Assembly (NCBI RefSeq): GCF_000243675.2
Contig: NZ_AHMM02000025.1
Location: forward strand, 868,001 to 932,000
Length of the DNA: 64,000 nucleotides
Direction: 5' to 3'
From: Leptospira inadai serovar Lyme str. 10
Lineage (GTDB): Bacteria; Spirochaetota; Leptospiria; Leptospirales; Leptospiraceae
The notes below the pieces were generated by a model. That model did not search any database. It had not been told where the DNA came from and saw only the letters and a list, made by a program, of their open reading frames with translations. Positions within the stretch are counted from its first letter, which is position 1, and every line of letters starts with the position of its first letter. Below are positions 34,660-45,065 of this stretch, one piece after another. A program made the position numbers and the translations under genes.

Positions 34660-35988
34660 ATGCAGACCTTGGGAACCGGGATAAAGGCTGAATTTGCAGA
34701 CCTTCATAATCATCTCTACGGAAGTATTCGTCCGGAACTATTGTGGGAGATGGGTAAGAATAATCCGAATCCGCGTTGGGAAATATTTCTTCGTCCGTTC
34801 GAGGAGTTGTACGGAAAGAAAATTCGACCCTCGACTTTCTTCGAGGACTATCGGGACCCTGATTCGTTTCGAACGCTTTATCTTTTTAACCACAAAGGTC
34901 CTTTCCCCGAATTCCAAGCCAAGTTCAACCTTATCATCGCTCTCTCGAAATTCGATCCGATCGAAATTCGGTTCATAGCCAAGCAGATCACGCTAGCGCA
35001 GTTCCAAGAAGGCGTCACATTCGGAGAGTATCGGATTATGTACGCTCCGAATGAAACCGATGAAAACGTATTCGCTAAGACAGCGGCCGCCTGCGAAGGA
35101 TTTGCGGAAGCCGAATCGGAATTGGGTGGAGTGGCGCGATCTAGATTGGTTATTTCCCTCCATCGGGACGGAGATTTTTTTAGGGAATATGAAATTGTAA
35201 AGGGTCTTATGGAAAAGGATTCCCTGATTCGAAAATACGTAGTCGGTTTAGATTTTTGTTATATAGAAGAAGGATTCCCGCCGAAAGGTAAAAAGGATTT
35301 TTTCCTGCAAGTCGATAAGGATAATAGGTCCGAACCTTCTACGGCATTATCCATTCTTTATCATGTAGGAGAATCTTTTCAGGATAAGAGTTTACTCTCG
35401 GCAGCCAGGTGGGTACTTCAATCCGCCGAATGGGGAGCTCATCGTTTAGGTCACGCAATCGCATTAGGCGTGAATCCGGACGCTTATCGTGGGGAAATTT
35501 TCGTCGAAACGGCAGCCGAGAGAAGAGACAGCCTGGAATTTTTATACGAAAGGTGGGAGGAAATTGCCAAGTTTGGAGAACTTCCCGCAAAGAATAGAAT
35601 AGGGGCCGAATTGGATTCCATCCGACATACGGAATCGGTGGAAATTTCGGTTACCGAAACCTCCTTGTCGGAAACAAGGGCCTTTCAAAACTATTGTATG
35701 GACAAGATTTCCGCGACCGATGCCGTGATCGAATCCTGTCCAAGTTCTAATGAGTATATCGGAATGGTTCGAGATATAAGACATCATCCGCTTTTGCGTT
35801 TTGTAGATGCAAGACTCAGAGTCACGATATCGACCGACGATCCCGGTATTTTCGGTACGGAAATTCGGAAAGAGTATAGCAAGGCGGAGCAAATGGGTCT
35901 CAGTAAGGAATTGCTCGAAGAGATTCGTAAGGATTCTTTTTCGTATACGTCCGAAATTTTATCGGGAAGACGGGAACTTTCTAAGTAA
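34660..35988 (+). CDS. adenosine deaminase family amidohydrolase
   Basis: 442 residues. Metal and catalytic motifs of the ADA family: DLHNHLYGS (HxH pair) at about residues 15-23, YHVGES (His), [13 protein letters not shown] (His), [11 protein letters not shown] and [11 protein letters not shown] (Asp pair). It is longer than classical adenosine deaminase (about 340), with insertions near residues 60-110 and 270-330, so the substrate may be adenosine or another aminated purine or pterin. It starts 100 bp from the divergent MATE gene. Confidence 0.9.
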   Translation: MQTLGTGIKAEFADLHNHLYGSIRPELLWEMGKNNPNPRWEIFLRPFEELYGKKIRPSTFFEDYRDPDSFRTLYLFNHKGPFPEFQAKFNLIIALSKFDPIEIRFIAKQITLAQFQEGVTFGEYRIMYAPNETDENVFAKTAAACEGFAEAESELGGVARSRLVISLHRDGDFFREYEIVKGLMEKDSLIRKYVVGLDFCYIEEGFPPKGKKDFFLQVDKDNRSEPSTALSILYHVGESFQDKSLLSAARWVLQSAEWGAHRLGHAIALGVNPDAYRGEIFVETAAERRDSLEFLYERWEEIAKFGELPAKNRIGAELDSIRHTESVEISVTETSLSETRAFQNYCMDKISATDAVIESCPSSNEYIGMVRDIRHHPLLRFVDARLRVTISTDDPGIFGTEIRKEYSKAEQMGLSKELLEEIRKDSFSYTSEILSGRRELSK

Positions 35989-36004
35989 AAGGTTTAGAGA
36001 TCGT

Positions 36005-36805
36005 ATGAAAGTTTACGGAATTTCTTTTCATTTAACAGCTAGGATTTCGTTCCGACTTTTATCCTCTTGCCTTATTGTATTTTTTTCCAGCTATTCCATT
36101 TTCGGTCAAGTTCAGAGCGATTTTTCCGATCCGTACGATTATAATTTAAGAAATTATCAGGACGAAAAATCTCCGGATGGATTTCAAGAATACGCTATTC
36201 CTCCGAAATTCGATAAACCGATCCTCGTTAACCCGAAGAACGCGCAAGTTCCTTTTCTGAACGCGCTCCCGACTTCGACGGGAGCTCAGGGAACACGCAG
36301 AACTACAAACCCGACTCAGGCTAGGCAGGATGACGGATTATTTAATCCGATAACCGGCGAAGTGAATGTCGAAGCCCTGGAACGACAGCAAGCGCAAGAG
36401 CGGGATAGAAAAAAAAAGTTAACGGATTTCGGGAAAGAAAGAGAACCATACACCGAAACAAGACTTCGAAGATTCTCCATTATCTTTTTTATGACCCTGC
36501 CGCTTGCAGGCGGTTTGTCTTACGGTGTATTAAGTTTTTTTAAACCTGGATATGAAAAGACGTTACCGGGAGGATGGATCGTTTTCGGCGTCGGGGCAAG
36601 TTTGGCTTTTGCGAATGCATGGTCGGATTTAAACGAATACGATCGTATGAAGCTGGAAAATCAGCCCGAAAGCCCCGTTCCAAACCCGACCGTCCCCGAT
36701 AGACTTTCCGAAACGATTCATCCGACGATGTTTCCAGGATTGGGTCCGTTTACTCGTAATTCTGAAAATAGGTTCGAGATGGATTTACTTAGAGCAAGTT
36801 TCTAG
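36005..36805 (+). CDS. hypothetical exported protein with two membrane segments
   Basis: 266 residues from the ATG at 36005. The longer frame from 35807 overlaps the ADA-family gene and is discarded. A signal peptide or anchor (residues 10-34) precedes a disordered Pro/Gln/Asn-rich region. Two membrane segments lie at about 158-178 and 193-210 (GGLSYGVLSFFK and GGWIVFGVGASLAFANAW). No family recognised. It starts 16 bp after the ADA gene and ends 10 bp before ktrB, so these three may form one transcript. Confidence 0.7.
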   Translation: MKVYGISFHLTARISFRLLSSCLIVFFSSYSIFGQVQSDFSDPYDYNLRNYQDEKSPDGFQEYAIPPKFDKPILVNPKNAQVPFLNALPTSTGAQGTRRTTNPTQARQDDGLFNPITGEVNVEALERQQAQERDRKKKLTDFGKEREPYTETRLRRFSIIFFMTLPLAGGLSYGVLSFFKPGYEKTLPGGWIVFGVGASLAFANAWSDLNEYDRMKLENQPESPVPNPTVPDRLSETIHPTMFPGLGPFTRNSENRFEMDLLRASF

Positions 36806-36815
36806 GTGAAATAAC

Positions 36816-38627
36816 TTGAATCTTTTTCCGCCGGTCATGCATTCTAAGGAAAAATGGTTTTCGTTTTGGGGGGAATTGTCCTTTCTTTACGAAAAATCGA
36901 TCAGACCGATTCTTCGAATTTTATTCGCCTTAACGGGGTTTCTATCTTTAGTTCTCCTAATATTGCTTTATGGATTTTATTATCCGAACGATTGGGTGCA
37001 CCCACTACGGTTATTGACGACTTTTGCGGTTTGGTATTTAGTTCTATACGAAATTTTAGATTTTGTTTTTACTCTTCATCCCTACAAAATTTACCTTTCC
37101 TCGCATAAGCTCGAAGCGACCGCAATACTTCTTGTCGTTCTTCAGTTCTATTTCGAAAAGGAGATCGAATCGCTGTTTGTCGTTTCAAGAGCTAGAGCAG
37201 AGGAAGCGGTTCTGCTATTTTTGTCGATCAGTCAACTTACCTTACTCTTTAGCGGTCTTGCCCATTTCCTTAGAAGAGCAAAAGTATCTCTCGGAAGAGT
37301 TTCTCCTTCCCTAATTATGGCGGCGAGTTTCGCTTTTCTTATCGCGTTAGGTACAGCATCGTTATCCTTGCCTCGAGCTCAGGCGATCGAAACTCCTTTG
37401 ATCGATTTATTTTTTACCGCAGTCAGCGCCGTTTGTGTAACGGGTTTAAGCACGATCGATGTCGGTTCCCAACTGACCGGAACGGGCCAAGTAATTCTGA
37501 TTTCTCTCATTCAATTAGGTGGACTCGGTCTGATGACTTTAACGGTATTTTTTTCGCTCGTTCTGGAAGGCCAAGTCTCGGTAACGGAGAAGTTACTAGT
37601 CAAAGACTTGTTCAGTCAAGAGACGATCGGAAGAGCCGGCTCAATTTTGAGACAAGTCGCGTACCTCACGTTTTCGATCGAAGCCATCGGAGCGCTTTAC
37701 ATCTATTGCGTTTTTCCGAAAGGAAGTGCGGTTCAGAATGAGAGTTTATTTTTCTATAGCATATTCCACGCTATTAGTTCCTTTTGCAATGCGGGCTTTT
37801 CGCTTTTTCCGAAGGGATTGGCGCAGGAGTTCGTAAAGGAATCGTACGGAATGCTTTCGGGGATTATGGTCTTGATCGTTCTCGGAGGGCTCGGATTTCC
37901 GACAGTAAGCCAATTAATCAAGAAAATATGGTTTTTAAGAAGACTCAATTCGATTCGTTTAACGGTAGGCACGAAGTTGATTTTGATAACCACAGGATTT
38001 CTTTTATCACTAGGTTGGATTTCCTACTGGTTTTTAGAAAGAGATCTGAGTTTGAAAGGATTGCCTTGGTATGATCAGGCGTTTCATTCTTTATTTTATT
38101 CCGTATCGACTAGGACTGCGGGTTTCAATACGTTAGATATGGCCAAGATGGGTTCCCCGATAATTTTTATCAGTTTGTTTTTGATGTGGGTCGGAGCTTC
38201 GCCAAACTCGACGGGCGGGGGAATTAAGACTTCGACTTTTGCCGTTTCGGTTTTGCAGTTCCACCAATATTTGGTAGGAAAGGATAGAGTGGACATATTC
38301 GGAAGGACGTTGGCGGAAAGTTCGCTGGCAAGAGCGTCAGTTGCGATCATTCTTTCCTTATTTGTGATATTTTTAGGAATCTTCGGTATTATCTGTTTCG
38401 AAAAACCGATGCCTTTTTTAGATATTTGTTATGAAGTCGTATCCGCCTACGGAACGACCGGATTGTCTCGGGGGGTAACGGCGGAAATAGGAACAGTAGG
38501 AAAGTTAATACTGTGCGCGGTTATGTTCGTAGGAAGGGTCGGGGTTTTGACGTTTCTTTTGGCGTTTGTTCCGAAGAGAAGGGCTAGAAGATATTGGTAT
38601 CCCGAAGAATATGTCGTTGTAGGCTGA
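36816..38627 (+). CDS. ktrB: TrkH/KtrB family potassium channel subunit
   Basis: 603 residues. An N-terminal extension with four hydrophobic segments (about 25-165) precedes the four-repeat K+ channel core. P-loop filters are visible as VSAVCVTGLST, ISSFCNAGFSL, SVSTRTAGFNT and VSAYGTTGLSRG. The core forms the pore of a Ktr/Trk K+ uptake system gated by a cytoplasmic RCK ring, encoded by the next gene 14 bp downstream. The start is a TTG at 36816 with AGGTGAA upstream; an ATG at 36837 is the alternative. The long N-terminus exceeds the usual ~450 residues of KtrB. Confidence 0.95.
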   Translation: MNLFPPVMHSKEKWFSFWGELSFLYEKSIRPILRILFALTGFLSLVLLILLYGFYYPNDWVHPLRLLTTFAVWYLVLYEILDFVFTLHPYKIYLSSHKLEATAILLVVLQFYFEKEIESLFVVSRARAEEAVLLFLSISQLTLLFSGLAHFLRRAKVSLGRVSPSLIMAASFAFLIALGTASLSLPRAQAIETPLIDLFFTAVSAVCVTGLSTIDVGSQLTGTGQVILISLIQLGGLGLMTLTVFFSLVLEGQVSVTEKLLVKDLFSQETIGRAGSILRQVAYLTFSIEAIGALYIYCVFPKGSAVQNESLFFYSIFHAISSFCNAGFSLFPKGLAQEFVKESYGMLSGIMVLIVLGGLGFPTVSQLIKKIWFLRRLNSIRLTVGTKLILITTGFLLSLGWISYWFLERDLSLKGLPWYDQAFHSLFYSVSTRTAGFNTLDMAKMGSPIIFISLFLMWVGASPNSTGGGIKTSTFAVSVLQFHQYLVGKDRVDIFGRTLAESSLARASVAIILSLFVIFLGIFGIICFEKPMPFLDICYEVVSAYGTTGLSRGVTAEIGTVGKLILCAVMFVGRVGVLTFLLAFVPKRRARRYWYPEEYVVVG

Positions 38628-38641
38628 AGGAATAGGGCTAG

Positions 38642-39325
38642 ATGAAAAGGAAAAAGATCGCGGTCATAGGATTGGGAGACTTCGGCTCCGAATTAGTCAA
38701 ACGATTGTACGAAGAGGGACAGGAAGTTACGGCCGTCGATCAAGATCAATCCAAAGTGGATAAAATCAAAGAGTATTGTACGTATGCGGTAGCGATCGAT
38801 TCTACCGATGAGACCGAGTTACTTGAGCACGGCATAGACGAGATGGATGCCGTCGTTTTGGCCATCGGAGATAATTTTGAAAATCTCATAGTGACTGCCG
38901 ACGTTCTTAAAAAAATAGAAGTCGAAACTATTTACGCTCGATATCAATCCGATTTAAACAAGAGAGTTTTACAAATGCTGGGTATTACGAACCTCTTCAA
39001 TCCCGAGTCGGAGGCTGCTCATTCGATGGCTCAGCAACTGATTTATCGGGGAGTAAAGGGAGTGACTTCGCTCGGGGACGAATATCGTATATTAGAGACG
39101 GTTTTACCGAAGCATATGTTGGGAAAAACCGTATCCGAGTGCAGAATAAGAGAAGACTGGAATCTTAACTTGGTTACGGTCAAACGTCCGAAAAAAAATC
39201 GTAAGAATCAAGGCTCCGAGGAAATTCTCGGAATTCTCCAGCCGCATATGATTCTTAAGGAAAACGATATTCTGGTCCTGTTCGGTTTAAACGAAGATCT
39301 GGAAAAGCTACTTCATAAGCGATAG
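38642..39325 (+). CDS. ktrA: TrkA/KtrA-type RCK regulatory subunit
   Basis: 227 residues: RCK_N Rossmann domain (VIGLGDFGSELVKRL near residues 8-23, acidic end DQD near 33-35) and an RCK_C domain (about 140-225, ending DILVLFGLNEDLEKL). It binds ATP/ADP or NAD(H) and forms the octameric ring that gates the KtrB channel. Single-module length fits KtrA rather than the doubled TrkA. It follows ktrB by 14 bp, as is usual. Potassium uptake of this kind supports osmoadaptation and pH control. Confidence 0.95.
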   Translation: MKRKKIAVIGLGDFGSELVKRLYEEGQEVTAVDQDQSKVDKIKEYCTYAVAIDSTDETELLEHGIDEMDAVVLAIGDNFENLIVTADVLKKIEVETIYARYQSDLNKRVLQMLGITNLFNPESEAAHSMAQQLIYRGVKGVTSLGDEYRILETVLPKHMLGKTVSECRIREDWNLNLVTVKRPKKNRKNQGSEEILGILQPHMILKENDILVLFGLNEDLEKLLHKR

Positions 39326-39488
39326 GTAATAATAATTTCCGTTAAAGGTAGCTTCAGATTTTCCGTTCGATTCATCGAAATGAAAGATCGGTGATCTAAA
39401 GACTTTTTCCGACGATTTGTTATAAAAAAATTTTGAGCCTATTTTGTTTATAGGAAGGTCTCATTCGTCTAACAAGGAAGGCTAGAAC

Positions 39489-40220
39489 ATGAGGATTCGA
39501 TTTCTCCTTCTGTTTATTTACTCGATTTCCTGTTCACCGTTAGTCGTGAAATCCGGGGTTGAGGTTAGTCAGTCGCGTCAGATTACCTTATACGCAAAAA
39601 CTTTCGCATTTCTTCCTTTCGTCGGAGAGGCGAGTCGCATCCAGATCGCGGAACACGAAGACCTCATTAGATCGAAATTCATCGAGAAAGGCTTCCGAGA
39701 AGTCGAGATGAATCGAGCGGATCTTTTAATCGCTTACGATATCTTAACCTATCCTAGAGGGACCGTAATTCCGAATTCGATCCCGTTGGGGGCCAGCGGA
39801 GGTTGGCTAACCCGTAGAGGACTGCGTTATCATTCGGACGGAGACACGGTTAGGGGTTCATTCGGTATTCCTTTTTTGGGCGGTTTAGCGGGCGGTTACG
39901 GAAGTAACGGAATGTATTCCGGCTACGGAGGTTATTATTTCGGGGGCGGGTACGGCGCGTACCAACGGTCCTACACTCGAAGTTATTACGATACGAGCTA
40001 TTACGACATTATCTTCAAAATGCTTATTTATGACGGACGAGTCTATAGAGGAAAGCCGTTTAGCGTATTATTGGAGGCTAATATAGAAGGCGAAGGGCGC
40101 TCGGGATACTTATTCGACGTAGTGCCCTATCTGATCGCAAGCTTCTTTAAATCGTTTCCTAACTTTAACGGGCAAAAAATGGAGACGATCTCCGAATACG
40201 AAGTGGGCTTCGACGATTAA
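39489..40220 (+). CDS. DUF4136-like lipoprotein
   Basis: 243 residues. Signal peptide with lipobox YSISC (Cys15). A DUF4136 alpha/beta domain (YAKTFAFLP, then [15 protein letters not shown] and ADLLIAYDI) is interrupted at about 105-165 by a Gly/Tyr-rich loop ([24 protein letters not shown] region). It then continues with [28 protein letters not shown]. The domain is common in exported lipoproteins of unknown role. Its 3' end overlaps the convergent aldo/keto reductase by 4 bp. The 163 bp upstream hold a short CCTAT/ATAGG inverted repeat. Confidence 0.82.
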   Translation: MRIRFLLLFIYSISCSPLVVKSGVEVSQSRQITLYAKTFAFLPFVGEASRIQIAEHEDLIRSKFIEKGFREVEMNRADLLIAYDILTYPRGTVIPNSIPLGASGGWLTRRGLRYHSDGDTVRGSFGIPFLGGLAGGYGSNGMYSGYGGYYFGGGYGAYQRSYTRSYYDTSYYDIIFKMLIYDGRVYRGKPFSVLLEANIEGEGRSGYLFDVVPYLIASFFKSFPNFNGQKMETISEYEVGFDD

Positions 40221-41236
40221 CCCATAGGATAAGGAATTTTTCTCGATACTTCATCAATTTTCTTTAATATATCTTCCGATAAAAGTAAATCGACGGCTTT
40301 TAAGTTTTCCTCCAATTGTTCGACCGTATTGGCTCCTATGATCGTGGAGGCGACGTAATCGTGTTGTTTGGACCAGGCCACCGAAAGTACCGCTACGCTG
40401 ACCCCGGCTTCTTCGGCGATTTTACTCAACTCGGAAACGGAGGAGAGAGTTCCTTCGTTTAAGAATCGATTGGCCATTCGACGCTGCCTTTCGGTGGGAA
40501 GCTTCGCATAACGACTAAATCTTGCATTCTCGGGCGGAGAGGGTAGGTTATATTTTCCGGTTAATACTCCGCCCGCCAAAGGAGAATAAGGCAATAGGCT
40601 GATCGTTTCTCTACGGCAAATGTCGGATAATGCGTCTTCAAATCTTCGATTTAAAATGCTGAAATTATTTTGAATCGATTCGTATCTTGCAAAAGAATTC
40701 TTTTCGGAAACCGAGAGGCTCTTCATCGTTCCCCAAGCGGTTTCGTTGCTACTGCCGATATAACGAACTTTACCTTCGTCTATTAATTCGGTCAAAGCCG
40801 CTAAGGTTTCTTCGTATCCGAAATCGTGATCGGGCCAATGAGTTTGGTATAAATCGATATAATCGGTCCCTAATCTCCTGAGGCTGCCTTCGATTGCGAT
40901 TTTAATATTTCGTTTATCCAAAGCCGTTTTGCCCGAACGAACCGGAGGTGAGAACCAGCTGTGCCCGGGGCCGCAGACCTTAGTCGCTATAAGAATCGAT
41001 TCCCTTTTTTTCGTTTTTAGCCATTTCCCAAAAATTCGTTCCGTTTCATGTACGTATCGTTCCTCAGGCGGAACCGGATAGACTTCCGCAGTGTCATAAA
41101 AATCGATGTCCGCGTCAAAGGCTCTGTCTAAAATGCGATGCGCTTCCCGTTCTTCGCAACTTGATCCGAATGTCATGGTTCCCATGCAAATTTCGGAAAC
41201 TACCATGCCGCTTTTACCGAGTCTTCTTTTTTTCAA
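40217..41236 (-). CDS. aldo/keto reductase (Tas-like)
   Basis: 339 residues of the NADP-dependent TIM-barrel family. Catalytic tetrad Asp48, Tyr53, Lys86 and His133, in [14 protein letters not shown] and YQTHWPDHD. The cofactor-binding end ([30 protein letters not shown]) is complete. Close to the E. coli Tas/YajO group of AKRs. The start is a TTG with AAGGAG seven bases upstream. It ends overlapping the DUF4136 gene by 4 bp. Substrate unknown. Confidence 0.95.
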   Translation of the reverse strand: MKKRRLGKSGMVVSEICMGTMTFGSSCEEREAHRILDRAFDADIDFYDTAEVYPVPPEERYVHETERIFGKWLKTKKRESILIATKVCGPGHSWFSPPVRSGKTALDKRNIKIAIEGSLRRLGTDYIDLYQTHWPDHDFGYEETLAALTELIDEGKVRYIGSSNETAWGTMKSLSVSEKNSFARYESIQNNFSILNRRFEDALSDICRRETISLLPYSPLAGGVLTGKYNLPSPPENARFSRYAKLPTERQRRMANRFLNEGTLSSVSELSKIAEEAGVSVAVLSVAWSKQHDYVASTIIGANTVEQLEENLKAVDLLLSEDILKKIDEVSRKIPYPMG

Positions 41237-41505
41237 CGGGATCTCCTTCGATCGATTCCGTCGGAAACTACCGGGAATCTACGCAAGGATGAAGATACCT
41301 AGGAGCGGTATCCTTCGCAAGAATTTTTGGAATCATATAAAGTGTGAATTGTTACGGAAACGTTCCGATAGTTCGAAGGGGTCGAATTGGAAAATGAATT
41401 GTAACTAGCGAATAAACGAACTATAGTCAAGTTCGGTTAAAACGGAAAATTCGGCGAAGTTCCCGAAGGCCCGAGTCAGTGGACAGTTAATTTTATCGGA
41501 GAGTT

Positions 41506-42375
41506 ATGAGAATGAAGAAAAGAATTTGGTGGGGCATGTTTTTGATTTTTTCGTTGCTGGGCTGTTACGCGACCGTTCCGCCGGGACATGTCGGACTAAG
41601 GTTCGATCCTTGGAACCGAACCTTAGAAAAAAAGTCCCTTCCACCGGGAAATTATCCGATCGGATTTTTCGAACAAGTAATACAGTATCCTGTCCAACTT
41701 CAATCTCACACCGAAAAAGTGGAAGTTATTACTAGGGACGATTTGAGAATCGAGGTTATCGCTACGATCATTATTAAGCCGATCGTGGAGGAGGTCTTCG
41801 ATTTACAAACCAAAATCGGTCGCGATTTTTATAATATGGTCGTGCAACCCGAATTTCGTACATGCATTCGGAACGTGATGACGAGTTATCCGATGATACA
41901 AATTTCCAAAAAGACGCCCGACATCGAAAAGGAGATCAAAACCGAAGTCACTAGGCGTATTCAGGGTAAGCATGTAGAAGTCGACGATGTGGTATTGAGC
42001 GATATAAATTATAGTCAGAAAATTTTCCAGGCTATCGAAGAGAAGTTAACGAAAGAACAGCAGTTGGAAGCGATGAAGTTTCAGATCCGAATCACTCAAA
42101 AGGATAATGAAATGGAACGCATGAAAGCGAAACGAGAAGCGGAAATTCGCATTATCGAAGCCGAAGCGGAAGCTAAGTCCAGCGTGATCAAAGCTAGAGC
42201 AACTGCCGAAGCTCAAGAGATGATCAATAGCAAGTTGACGACGAAATATATCCAATATAAGGCGTTGGAAAATCCGAATAATAAAATCATTTATTATCCG
42301 CTTGGAAAGGATTCATTACCGGTAATCATAAATCCTCAGTTGGGCGGAAAATCGGAACCCGCGCGATCGGAATAA
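41506..42375 (+). CDS. SPFH/band 7 (prohibitin-like) lipoprotein
   Basis: 289 residues. Signal peptide with lipobox SLLGC (Cys20), then GYAT-like YATVPPGHVGLRF start of a band 7 domain (about 22-190). A long charged coiled coil (about 180-250, EKLTKEQQLEAMKFQIRITQ onward) follows, ending in a short unstructured tail. The lipid anchor places the SPFH ring on the periplasmic side of a membrane, unusual since most SPFH proteins use a transmembrane helix. GGAG precedes the ATG. The WD40-caspase gene follows after 28 bp, so the two are very likely one operon. A roughly 270-bp leader region upstream has no ORF. Confidence 0.9.
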   Translation: MRMKKRIWWGMFLIFSLLGCYATVPPGHVGLRFDPWNRTLEKKSLPPGNYPIGFFEQVIQYPVQLQSHTEKVEVITRDDLRIEVIATIIIKPIVEEVFDLQTKIGRDFYNMVVQPEFRTCIRNVMTSYPMIQISKKTPDIEKEIKTEVTRRIQGKHVEVDDVVLSDINYSQKIFQAIEEKLTKEQQLEAMKFQIRITQKDNEMERMKAKREAEIRIIEAEAEAKSSVIKARATAEAQEMINSKLTTKYIQYKALENPNNKIIYYPLGKDSLPVIINPQLGGKSEPARSE

Positions 42376-42403
42376 TTTCGATGAGCCAGAGAGGGTTTTC
42401 GTT

Positions 42404-44674
42404 ATGAAAAGATGGTATTCGATGGCTGTGATCGCCGCAGTTCTTTTAGCGGTAGAAGGATCGACTCCTCTCCGCCCGGAAATCGAATCCGATATCGTTG
42501 AGGAAACTTTTATTCCTAGAATCGCCCGTTCTTCCGGAGTATTAAGTATTTCGGTTTCCTCGGACGGTAATACGTTCGTTTCAGGATGCGAGGATAAAAC
42601 CGCAAGAATCTGGAGTCTTAACAATCGGAAGTTCTTAACCCTATCCGAAAATACTAGTCCGGTGACATCCGTTTCCTTTTCGCCTCTTGGAGATAAAATT
42701 CTTACGAAAGGCGACGGAGATACGGCTACCCTATGGGATAGCGACGGCAGAAAGCTATTATCGACTCATAGCAGCGAGGGATGGATTCAAGCGGTTTTGT
42801 TTGCGCCCGACGGAAAAAGTTTTTTTACGGCGTCCGACGACGGAAAAATTTATCAATGGGATCTTGCAGGTAAATTAGTTTATCGTTATGTTTTTCACAC
42901 CGACGCAATTACTTCGATCGACGCTTCGAAAGACGGAAAGTTTCTCGTAGCCGGTTCCGACGACGGAAAAATTTCGATCTGGCAGGTTAAAGGAAAGTTG
43001 TTAAAAGAAATGGAGGGACACGGAGCGTCAGTTTCGACGGTAGCGATTTCGCCCGATAATTCGGTCTTCGCATCCGGCGGTCTCGATAACAAAGCCATTC
43101 TTTGGAATTTTAAGGGGGAAAAGATTCGGGAATTTTTGGGACATTCTTCTTCGCTTTCAGGAATTACTTTTTCTCCCGGTGGAAAATTAATCGCAACCGC
43201 GAGTCAGGATAGGACTGCAAGAATCTGGAATTTATCCGGCGAAATCATAGCGGAATTGGAGGGTCATACCGAGGATTTGACCGATATAAAATTTTTGCAT
43301 AAGGGAGAAATCTTAATCACCTCAAGCACGGACGGTTCTCACATATTTTGGAATTTAAAAGGAAAGCGTCTAGGTAACGTTATATTGACCGAACGTGGAA
43401 AGGTCGTATTTACCGAAGACGGGCGATTCGAGTACGACGATTCCCATTCCGCGGACTCCATCGAATTCGAGGATAAAATATCCGGCCAAGTAGTGAATAT
43501 AGATCAGTTTTTCGACAGGTTATACACGCCCAATCTTTATTCTGAATTATTAAGCGAAGTCAACGGGGCCAAACCTCAAAAAAATATCGCCGAATTATAT
43601 AAGGAATCGCCGGCACCGTCCATCTTGTTGACGATCGCGGCTACGCCTAGGCCTAAAGATCAAAAAATCGATTTGGAAATCAAATCCTGCGATACCGGGG
43701 GCGGCGTAAAGGAACTTCTTTTATATCATAACGGTTCGCTAATCGATTTGGAAAAAATTCGGGGAATTAAGATTCAAAACGAAGGAAAATGCATTCTCCA
43801 AAAAATTTCCGCCTCTCTCATTTCCGGTGCAAATACATTTCAAGCGGTTGCTAAGAGTCAACTCGGTATGGCCGCCTACTCTAAAAATTTAAATATCGAT
43901 TCGAATCAAGTTTCGGGTCCCGTTCCGAAACCGGCCTTACACATAGTCGTTATAGGAATCGACCAATATAAGAATACCGATTTGAATCTAAAATATGCGG
44001 TCGCGGATGCAAAAGCGATTCGCGACTCGATTCGGGAAAAGGCCGGTGATCTTTTTTCCGCTACTCACGTGTATGAAGCATTCGATAAAGATGCGACTAA
44101 GAGCGGAATCGAGCGGGTATTTTCTTCCGTTGCCGAGAAGGCCCGGCCCGAGGACGTGGCGGTGATCTATATCGCAGGTCATGGACTTTCCGAGGAACGC
44201 ACGTATTATTTTTTGCCCCAAGAAAATCCTGGGAATAACATCCAAGCGATTCAGTCGGGTCTTTCTCAACAGGAGTTAATCAAATTCATTTCCAGAATAG
44301 ATGCCACTAAGAAATTCGTAATGATCGACACTTGCCAATCCGGCGGAGATTGGCTTGTCACGATGCGAGGCGGATCGGAAGATCAGGCGGCCTTAGGAAT
44401 ATTGGCCAAAACCGCGGGTGTCTGGGTAGTGGCGGCCTCGTTGAAGAAGCAATATGCATGGGAATCCATCATAACCGGTCACGGGTTGTTAACTACTAGC
44501 ATATTGGAAGCTTTGGAGGGGAAAGCCGGTAAAACAAAGACCGTATCGGTAGGCGAATTAATACCTTACATTAACCGACGAGTCCCCGAGATCGCCAAAG
44601 AGTATTTTAAAAAAGAGCAATATCCTTATACCGCTCAACATGGACAAGACTTTCCCATAGCTAGGGTAAAGTAA
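42404..44674 (+). CDS. WD40-repeat protease with C14 caspase domain (orthocaspase-like)
   Basis: 756 residues. A short N-terminal hydrophobic segment (residues 6-20) could be a signal peptide or anchor. Seven or so WD40 blades span about 42-325, with repeated SVSFSPLGDKIL, ITFSPGGKLIATAS and SQDRTARIWN-type strands. A beta domain (about 360-500) leads to a C14 caspase domain (about 510-750) with the catalytic dyad His593 (YIAGHGLSEER) and Cys644 (VMIDTCQSGG), both intact. Orthocaspases cleave after basic residues; WD40 domains sense partners. Operon with the SPFH lipoprotein gene. Biological role unknown: proteolytic signalling or programmed death are possible. The export signal, if real, would place the protease outside the cytoplasm. 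Confidence 0.93.
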   Translation: MKRWYSMAVIAAVLLAVEGSTPLRPEIESDIVEETFIPRIARSSGVLSISVSSDGNTFVSGCEDKTARIWSLNNRKFLTLSENTSPVTSVSFSPLGDKILTKGDGDTATLWDSDGRKLLSTHSSEGWIQAVLFAPDGKSFFTASDDGKIYQWDLAGKLVYRYVFHTDAITSIDASKDGKFLVAGSDDGKISIWQVKGKLLKEMEGHGASVSTVAISPDNSVFASGGLDNKAILWNFKGEKIREFLGHSSSLSGITFSPGGKLIATASQDRTARIWNLSGEIIAELEGHTEDLTDIKFLHKGEILITSSTDGSHIFWNLKGKRLGNVILTERGKVVFTEDGRFEYDDSHSADSIEFEDKISGQVVNIDQFFDRLYTPNLYSELLSEVNGAKPQKNIAELYKESPAPSILLTIAATPRPKDQKIDLEIKSCDTGGGVKELLLYHNGSLIDLEKIRGIKIQNEGKCILQKISASLISGANTFQAVAKSQLGMAAYSKNLNIDSNQVSGPVPKPALHIVVIGIDQYKNTDLNLKYAVADAKAIRDSIREKAGDLFSATHVYEAFDKDATKSGIERVFSSVAEKARPEDVAVIYIAGHGLSEERTYYFLPQENPGNNIQAIQSGLSQQELIKFISRIDATKKFVMIDTCQSGGDWLVTMRGGSEDQAALGILAKTAGVWVVAASLKKQYAWESIITGHGLLTTSILEALEGKAGKTKTVSVGELIPYINRRVPEIAKEYFKKEQYPYTAQHGQDFPIARVK

Positions 44675-44684
44675 AACGGCGATT

Positions 44685-45065
44685 TTATTCTCCTTCGGCC
44701 CAAGATTCTTTTCTAGGGTCCGCGCCTCCGAAGAGTTTGCTGGTCTTCGGATCGCGCAAGGAGACGCAAGGGGCTCCAAAATCGTATTCCCATTTTTCAC
44801 GTCCATGTACTTCGTAAGCGATCGCTTTAAGAGTCTCAGCATTCTTATCGTAGATTTCTTTTTCCAACTCGATTCGGCCGGGATAGTAGGTGTGAGGAGA
44901 AAAGGAATCCGGCCAGTTTAAAGAACGAAAGCGAGGTGCGTTAACCGCTTCTTGAGGATTCATTCCGAAAACGACTATATTCAAAAAAGTTTGAATAATA
45001 CCTTGCGTTTGCATATCGCCGCCGGGCGTACCTAGGCTCATGAAAAATTTACCGTCTTTAAATCT
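44685..45065 (-). pseudogene. C-terminal remnant of gamma-glutamyltransferase
   Basis: The frame encodes the end of the GGT small subunit: LGTPGGDMQTQGIIQTFLNI, then NPQEAVNAPRFRS, ending LFGGADPRKESWAEGE. The catalytic Thr and the whole large subunit are missing. Upstream of about 45065 the frame continues for some 38 codons that are low-complexity and not GGT-like, so a deletion or rearrangement removed roughly three quarters of the gene. Remaining sequence has no frameshift, pointing to a recent loss. It sits directly after the caspase gene, on the opposite strand. Confidence 0.85.

Noticed and set aside
35807..36004. N-terminal extension of the hypothetical gene at 36005
   Set aside because: It overlaps the end of the ADA-family gene in another frame and would precede the signal peptide.
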